From positions 9,043,983-9,107,982 of the forward strand of contig NC_087077.1 of assembly GCF_026151205.1 (NCBI RefSeq): a stretch of 64,000 nt of DNA, given 5' to 3'. The notes under the pieces were generated by a model. It did not search any database and had not been told where the DNA came from. It was given only the letters and a program-made list of their open reading frames with translations. Made by a program: the position numbers and the translations under genes. Shown here one piece after another: positions 58,294-64,000 of this stretch; the stretch's first letter is position 1, and each line of letters opens with the position of its first letter. This DNA is from Bolinopsis microptera (taxonomy: Eukaryota > Ctenophora > Tentaculata > Lobata > Bolinopsidae).

Positions 58294-58769
58294 AATCATT
58301 GTAGGAACTCCACGATGCTTGTTAATGTTGCAGGAATGAATTCCCCATGCTCATGAAATGCAATGGGACTGTTTTCCCAGATAAAATACGACCAAAACAA
58401 CAGAAGTTATGAAAACAATATATGTAATAGATCGGAATGCCTGCATCTGTCCTACTCCTAGCTGTTCTCCGCGTGGGTAAACCATGATAACGATATTCAA
58501 TATGATCATAACCAATTAGTGTGTCAATTTCAACCATTTTATGGTGCATGCAGCGTGTTTGAGAACACCACAGAAGAAAAATGATCCATAGGAATGACCG
58601 GGTAACAGTAAACATTAGGTGCGCCAATTATTGTGTCCACATTACAGTGATCAGTAGATTCCTGTCATCATAAAGTATGAACAACCACACGCACCAACGT
58701 TATAATGTAAAGAGATTAGAATTCATACCATGTTATTTTATCACATTACCTTTACTAAAGGGGTTATTG

Positions 58770-59150
58770 TCATGTGTTTTCGATTATCGTGCGATATCAG
58801 TGCGACATAACAATTATCGTGCGATGACAGTACTTGACCATTGTTAATGATCTGGCCCGGCGCGCGCTACTTCGTAGCTCGTGCCGTCGGGCCATTATTT
58901 TTAACATTTCGAGAAGAAAGCGGCGCGCGCTACTTCGAAGAAATTTAGACGAGTAACATCCGTCAATGACAGTACGACATCACAATTATCGTGCGATAAA
59001 AACGATCCTGCGATAATCACGCGTTTATCGTCAAGTACCGCGATAATCGTGCACCACAAACGATAATCGTCTCGCATGCGATAAACGCGCGATAATCGTT
59101 GCAAGATTAAAATCTGCGAAATGGTCAATATTTTCCACCGTGCGGCGCGG
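58770..59150. repeat. Dispersed CGATAAT-rich repeat, copy 2 (inverted)
   Basis: Repeated ATCGTGCGAT, CGATAATCGT and GCGCGC words, ending in ATTTTCCACCGTG. It is an inverted relative of 52490-52690. Two near-identical 34-bp segments (GGCGCGCGCTACTTCG type) occur at 58858 and 58920. Confidence 0.55.
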
Positions 59151-59297
59151 CACAGTAACGCATCGCGCTACAACACGTTACGTAGTAAGAAATAGAAAAT
59201 ATAATATATAATATAAGATATAAATGACTGCAGGTTCACGGATATAGCGCGGCGTCATTTCATTATTCTGGCGCGGTAAATCACGCTGGGTAATGAA

Positions 59298-59477
59298 ATG
59301 ATACTGTTTTCCAAGTTTTGTCCTGTGAGTAAAGAATGTGTGAGAAAGTATTAATAAAATTGAAAATAAATGTATATTTTTTTAATTTTCTAAATCTAAT
59401 TTGACTTTTTACTTCATTCTCAGCTGAGAATGAAGTAAAAAGAAATTTTTAATTAGCACTGTATAGTTTAAGATATT
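59298..59477 (+). mobile_element. Solitary 3' end of LINE family 2
   Basis: Matches the 3' UTR of the family 2 copy at 41590-41710 (shared CCTGTGA(A/G)TAAAG, GTGTGAGAAAGT, AAATTTTTAATTAGCACTGT). It contains a perfect 36-bp palindrome at 59406-59441 (TTTTTACTTCATTCTCAG and its inverse). The homologous position of the other copy has only one arm. It abuts an M1 MITE at 59478. Confidence 0.7.
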
Positions 59478-59583
59478 TTGTATCACGTGGTATGGTGACC
59501 CCCACTGCCGCTTCACTGTAGAGTTTCTACGATACAGGGTGAGCCGCGCACTCGTGCGCGGCGGGTCATACAACGTATGACAA
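59478..59583. mobile_element. MITE family M1, inverted copy
   Basis: 106 bp, from TTGTATCACGTGGTATGGTG to GTCATACAACGTATGACAA; reverse complement of the 50894 copy with few changes. No target duplication seen. Confidence 0.75.
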
Positions 59584-59699
59584 GCACAAAGGGAGTGGCC
59601 TGCAGTGCCAAATAAAGTTTCAAACATTTAAGAATTAAATATTTGAAGAGAAATCGAGCGCTACGTTTTACAAAAATTGTAAAACGCCAATTTGAGGTG

Positions 59700-60222
59700 T
59701 ATTAGTCACATGGGTTGGTGTCCCCTTTTTTCAACCTGTTACACTAACTCCTTATTTTCGTACAGATTTCCTCGGCCAGGTCCAGCCCCTTTCCCTTTAA
59801 AATACCTCACGCTTCCGGAGAGGGTGAGACCATATTGGAACAAACTCCCCTCGGATGTCAAGAATTGTGGGACTGTGTTAAGTTTTAAAATGAGGCTTTC
59901 AAAAAAGAGACTATTTTAAACGGATCTGTAAATGACAGTCATTTTTGGTATGTTTCGGACGAAGTATTAGGAAAGATTGAGGGATTAAATTATGCTACTA
60001 ATAAAGAGAAGCACAATGAATATCTTATGTGTAATCCTCATGTTGCTAAAAAACGCTTTATCAACTTATATAGTAGTGGAAAGTATGTAAATTAGATTCA
60101 TTTTAACTTGGTTGTTTAGGCCAATAGATTTAAGATAATTTTAAAACTTTAGTAGATATATTTTTGATGATGTGTGATGATGCTTGTGTTTATATATTTT
60201 GATTTGATTTGATTTACACGCC
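59700..60222 (+). mobile_element. 3' end of a CR1/L2-like LINE
   Basis: A short frame encodes VRPYWNKLPSDVKN and FKMRLSKKRLF, the C-terminal block of many LINE RT ORFs. In another frame it continues with SHFWYVSDEVLGK to a stop near 60095. The sequence ends in a GATTT repeat at about 60198-60217, a LINE-type tail. Confidence 0.7.
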
Positions 60223-60229
60223 TGCAGCG

Positions 60230-60766
60230 TGAAGTATGCAGAGATGTAGTGACTGAGCCAGCATTGATACCCCTTGATAATGAAGAAATTGTTGGTACCA
60301 ATGCTGATAGAGCTGCACCTGATGTATCCTCACGAGGTCTCTGGAGCACATTTGAACGGACATTCTTTGATGTCTGTGTTACCCACCCCAACTCACCCAC
60401 ATATGACAAAAAAGATATGGAACAGATCTATAAAGCTCATGAAATGAGGAAAATGAAAAAGTACAACAACAGAATCATCCAGGTGGAAAAAGGCACCTTT
60501 ACCCCACTTATATACTCAACAAATGGCGGATGGGGTCCACAAGCCACAAGATACCACAAGAGACTCGCTGAAAAACTATCCCAGAAGAGAGGAGAAGACT
60601 ATGCGGCTATTATGTGTTACATGCACACCAGGATTAGATTCTCAATCCTCAGGAGCACCCTGATAGCGGTCAGGGGTGACAGAGGGAGACGGCAATCGTA
60701 TACATTGCCAGTCAGTGTAACTTCGTTTAACTTGATACCTGACACCATGGACTATGAATGTTTCTA
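60230..60766 (+). pseudogene. Orphan transposon-associated ORF, possibly a PD-(D/E)XK-type nuclease
   Basis: About 175 codons are open without a proper start; the frame already reads LQREVCRDVV before the first GTG. Seen: a short conserved-looking block APDVSSRGLW, about seven residues, then FFDVCVTHPN, followed by a long basic helix region (KAHEMRKMKKYNNR) and FTPLIYSTNGGWGP. The layout D...FDV followed by K/R-rich segments is known from uncharacterised ORFs in invertebrate repeats. I infer a nuclease-like domain at low confidence. The ORF starts right after a LINE tail, ends at TAG and has no introns or neighbours that explain it. Confidence 0.45.
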
Positions 60767-61519
60767 GACACTATCCTTTTGATATTGAGATGTTGGTATC
60801 TCAGATCACGTGTACATCGTTCCTTTTTTTATGACACAGTAATTTATTGACACTCACAGCTATAATTTTAATCATTGAATCAGTATTTTTATCTATTAAC
60901 TTATTACACATTTGTGCTCTGCTTTAGCATCACTTGACTATTTAAAAAAAATTGTTTGTTCAGGCCATGACCTTATAGTCAGCCAATTGGCCATTGCTAT
61001 ATTATGTGTATATTGTTTGCATATTCTTATATTTACACGCCTTTTTTGAGAAGTGTTGTAGCAGATTCCTGGTGGACGAAGCTCTGGCATAATGGAGAAA
61101 AATGGTCCTGTTTAAACATTGGAACTACCAATATTCTTATTATTGCCTTCAACATTTATGAATCAATTTCTTGAAAAATCGTTGTTTTCTTGAAATTATT
61201 AAATTTCGAAACAGCCCCTCACAAAACCATGAAAATAATCGTATGCAAGGCCACGTCCCTGACATTGTTTATTTTCCAGAAGAATCAATGGTACTAACCA
61301 ATCCCAACATCTTAGTAATTTTAAATTCTTTTGTAGAAATCGGGGTCTCCCACTCATTGCATGTTTTAAGGAATACAATTTTTTTAAAGGAATACAAATT
61401 TGAATTTTGATCTTTATTACAGATTATACATATCATAGTTAACCATATTATATTGTATTCTACTTTTCTCCTAGGAAGTAATAGGAAAACAAATTTTAGG
61501 AAAACAAATTTAAATTTTG

Positions 61520-61690
61520 GTATTTATTAATAACAATCAAAACATATCATATCATAAAAATAAAGCCGCGCGTTGGTTGACTGCCTCAGTAAGGTGAATA
61601 ATATAAGCTCGAAGGTGCCCTGCGCATTTACAGAACCTCATGCGGCGATCACATGATCATGAGGACCTGTGAGCGCCAAATTTAATTTAA
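61520..61690 (+). repeat. Dispersed ~190-bp repeat, copy 2
   Basis: Partner of 47680-47870, same orientation, with a small insertion (CGTTGGTTGACTG) and scattered substitutions. Confidence 0.7.
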
Positions 61691-61745
61691 AGTTTTTAGA
61701 AATCATACATCACTACGAGTTACTCATGCTTTTTTAATTTTTATA

Positions 61746-61793
61746 GGAGTGGATACAAGGATACAAGGATACAAGGATACAAGGATACAAAAG
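61746..61793. repeat. (GGATACAA)n microsatellite, LINE 3' tail
   Basis: Five copies of GGATACAA. In the sense of the minus-strand LINE it forms the (TTGTATCC)n tail about 165 bp after the stop codon. Confidence 0.85.
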
Positions 61794-61960
61794 TGATAAT
61801 TACTTTATTGAGTACACAATAGTTGTAATTCTGAAATAATTTAAGTTACACAATTCTAATTATTTACAAGTGTGTAGGGATAATTTAGAAATGTTATATA
61901 ATGCTAGTTTTAGAAAAATAGATAAATCGAGTTTGTATGGTTCAATCTTATTTTAAGGTC

Positions 61961-64000
61961 CTATAGCATTATGCACTTGCCAGTATTTGAGTGGAAATCT
62001 GGGCTCTTATAATAGGCTGTATAATTTTCGTTCACAGAGAGAATTGAATGGATTGCTCTTGCTGTGGCAGTGAGTGTGGTAGGATCTAGAGTTTTGTTGG
62101 AGAGCAAACCGACTAGGTCAGTAATGTTTAGGGGATGGAAATTGAATTTTTCCCTAACTGAGGAGTAGAGCGAACAATCAATCAATACGTGACTTTCGTC
62201 CTCAATAGGCTTTAGCCCTTTGCTGAAAAAGCAGTAGGTGCACCAACGTTCTTCTCTTGGTACAAGGGGGGTTTCATATCTGCCCCTTTCGATGTAGAGG
62301 TTGTGGCAGCTGATACGAAACCTTGTCAGACTTTTTCGAACATCCGGTATTTTGATAATTCGTAGGTATGCCTCTGGTTCGAAATCATGTTTAATTAAGT
62401 TATAGAATTCTAGTTTTGGCGAGGAGGCCTTGGCAGCTTTCCAGGTATTCACGAATTCTTCCCTCATGTTATGACTGATTTGGGTGGAGAGCTTAGATTT
62501 TGAGGAAGATGAGGGGGTGAAGTTGTATTTGGTGAGAAGCTTTGAGATGTTGGTATACCAAGGAAGTCCCAACATGATTTGTTCGTGAAATGCAGCACAG
62601 AGTAGTTCGTTTTCAGTGTTTTCAAGGCGACTATAGTAATCTATTGCAAGTTTGCAGGCTTCAAAGAATAGAGGGTGGCGCCCGCTTTCGCCCCAGCAAC
62701 CTATATTTGATGCTTTTGAATGTACAGACAAAGACCACTTGATAAACTTTAGGTGGAATTTTTCATAGTGGTCTTGTGCAATGTACTTCAAGGTATGCTG
62801 GGGGTTGGCTTTGTCATCTATTTTTGAAAGGTATCTCATGGTTTTTGAGTGGGGGCATAAGACTTGACAGCCATAAAGCAGAATTGGTTTTATTAAGGAG
62901 TCAAATAGAATATTAAGGGCACGGTGTGAGAGGGCATCCTTAACTATTTTGCCTTTGAGGCCATAGAGAGCACGGAGAGCCTTGGCCCTCAGCTCAGTAT
63001 TTGCTGCTGTAAACGATCCATTTCTGTGGAATATTATGCCAAGATAGCAGTATTTATCGGTGTGCTGGATGGGCTGACCTCCCAATGTGAATGTTTCATA
63101 GGACTGCTTTCGTTTGGGAGGGCTGAATATTACAATCTTAGTTTTCTTAATATTTACTTCAAGGCCCATGGAGTTACAGAAATCAAATAGAATGTTGATA
63201 TTGACTTGCAAGGCCTCGGGACTTAGAGCAAGAAGGACAAGATCGTCAGCCCACAGCAGATGTGATATCAGAACGTCAGCAAGAACTGGATAGTCACCAA
63301 CAGATTTCAGGAGAGAGGAAAAGTCATTAATGTAGATTTTAAAGAGGTCTGGTGATAGGGGGTGTCCTTGCTCCGTTCCTTTGCCAATATCAATTTTAGG
63401 CGACAAGAGTTTGGAAATTTTTATATGGGCAATAGAGTTTTTGTACATGTCACTTAGGCAGTTGAAGAAGTTACCGGTTATTCCAAGGCATGTTATTTTG
63501 TGCAGAAGGAGGTCCCTACATACAGTGTCAAAGGCCTTTCTTAGATCAACAAAGCATGCATAAAGACGAGCCTTTTTAGCTTTTGTGTATTTGTCAATTA
63601 CTGTCTTGAGGGTGAAAACGTGATCGTTAGTTTGGGCACCTTTCGAAAATCCAAGCTGTTCTTTTGGGTCAGGACAGTAGAGCTTTTTGAAGTGTAACAG
63701 ACGTTCAAGTAAGATGCTAGAGAACAGCTTACCCATACAACTGCCAACTGCTATTGCTCTGTAATTGTCTGGGCTGAAGGGGTTGCCTGATTTATAGATA
63801 GGAGTGATAATACTGGTATGCCATGGATAGTAGCCTGAGACCAGAGAGTGGTTGAATGTTTTGAGGATGACTTGGAAACAAAGCGGAGTTAGGCTCTGAA
63901 GCATCTCGTTTGAGATCAAGTCATTTGAGCAACTTTTACCCTTTTTGAGCTTTTTGATTGCGGAAGTAAGTTCAGAATCAGATATGGGCTTGTTTAGGAT
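61961..64000 (-). CDS. LINE reverse transcriptase with C-terminal CCHC motif, intact, runs off the window
   Basis: The frame is open from the stop at 61961 to the window edge (the first ATG inside is at 63919, but upstream codons continue in frame). RT motifs: SIITPIYKSGN, DNYRAIAVGS, FVDLRKAFDTV (A), GTEQGHPLSPDLF (B), LLWADDLVLLAL (C) and YLGIIFHRNG. After a long helical thumb the C-terminus carries WCTYC ... ESHVLIDC, a CCHC-type zinc motif found in several LINE clades. No frame damage, a clean microsatellite tail at 61746-61793 and full catalytic residues mark it as the youngest-looking LINE here and possibly competent, depending on sequence outside the window. Confidence 0.88.
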   Translation of the reverse strand: MLNKPISDSELTSAIKKLKKGKSCSNDLISNEMLQSLTPLCFQVILKTFNHSLVSGYYPWHTSIITPIYKSGNPFSPDNYRAIAVGSCMGKLFSSILLERLLHFKKLYCPDPKEQLGFSKGAQTNDHVFTLKTVIDKYTKAKKARLYACFVDLRKAFDTVCRDLLLHKITCLGITGNFFNCLSDMYKNSIAHIKISKLLSPKIDIGKGTEQGHPLSPDLFKIYINDFSSLLKSVGDYPVLADVLISHLLWADDLVLLALSPEALQVNINILFDFCNSMGLEVNIKKTKIVIFSPPKRKQSYETFTLGGQPIQHTDKYCYLGIIFHRNGSFTAANTELRAKALRALYGLKGKIVKDALSHRALNILFDSLIKPILLYGCQVLCPHSKTMRYLSKIDDKANPQHTLKYIAQDHYEKFHLKFIKWSLSVHSKASNIGCWGESGRHPLFFEACKLAIDYYSRLENTENELLCAAFHEQIMLGLPWYTNISKLLTKYNFTPSSSSKSKLSTQISHNMREEFVNTWKAAKASSPKLEFYNLIKHDFEPEAYLRIIKIPDVRKSLTRFRISCHNLYIERGRYETPLVPREERWCTYCFFSKGLKPIEDESHVLIDCSLYSSVREKFNFHPLNITDLVGLLSNKTLDPTTLTATARAIHSILSVNENYTAYYKSPDFHSNTGKCIML

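Noticed and set aside
58084-58299. Two almost identical ORFs on opposite strands
   Set aside because: They are the two strands of a palindrome.

Overview
The window looks like a contig from an AT-rich, repeat-laden animal genome. The genes have GT-AG introns, one gene sits inside an intron of another, and non-LTR retrotransposons, a Penelope-like element, Helitrons and MITEs dominate. The mix of SLC22-type carriers, a CAP-domain protein, a lineage-specific rhodopsin-like receptor and these transposon families would fit a marine invertebrate, perhaps a cnidarian, but I cannot prove the taxon. Nothing looks prokaryotic.

Layout. 0.2-2.1 kb: LINE reverse transcriptase (RT), minus strand. 2.3-10.2 kb: a tandem pair of SLC22-like transporter genes, each with one frame-disrupting indel, separated by a deleted LINE, a 19-bp satellite and a small Helitron. 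10.2-16.7 kb: no gene seen. 16.7-32.8 kb: one long minus-strand gene, at least ten exons with consistent splice phases, unrecognised family; its introns hold a Penelope-like insertion (18.8-23.9 kb), a GPCR gene and a CAP gene on the opposite strand, and a Helitron. A canonical hammerhead ribozyme lies at 18.76 kb beside the Penelope insertion. 34.4-39.7 kb: a minus-strand LINE split cleanly by a 786-bp Helitron and associated with a 2.1-kb block made almost only of G and T. 39.7-41.4 kb: a 1.6-kb TIR element. 41.6-46.8 kb: LINEs, one nested in another so that their RT frames fuse. 48.2-50.7 kb: LINE-derived RT whose frame is interrupted by an intron-like 282-bp segment and which lacks most of its endonuclease. 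50.9-53.5 kb: clustered MITEs, one nested, with target-site duplications. 53.5-55.9 kb: an intron-rich transposase-like gene with CxxC, Hx4H and acidic motifs. 55.9-57.7 kb: a 34-bp satellite with a 408-bp higher-order period. 58-60.8 kb: a 220-bp inverted repeat, LINE tails and an orphan nuclease-like ORF. 61.9-64 kb: a long intact LINE RT running off the window.

How it fits together. The host genes are the transporter pair, the long minus-strand gene, the GPCR and the CAP protein. Almost everything else is mobile DNA. The strongest leads are the intron-containing transposase-like gene, the intron-split LINE RT, the hammerhead next to the Penelope insertion, the hAT-like micro-MITEs and the G/T block. 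Family names come from motif reading; no database search was possible.
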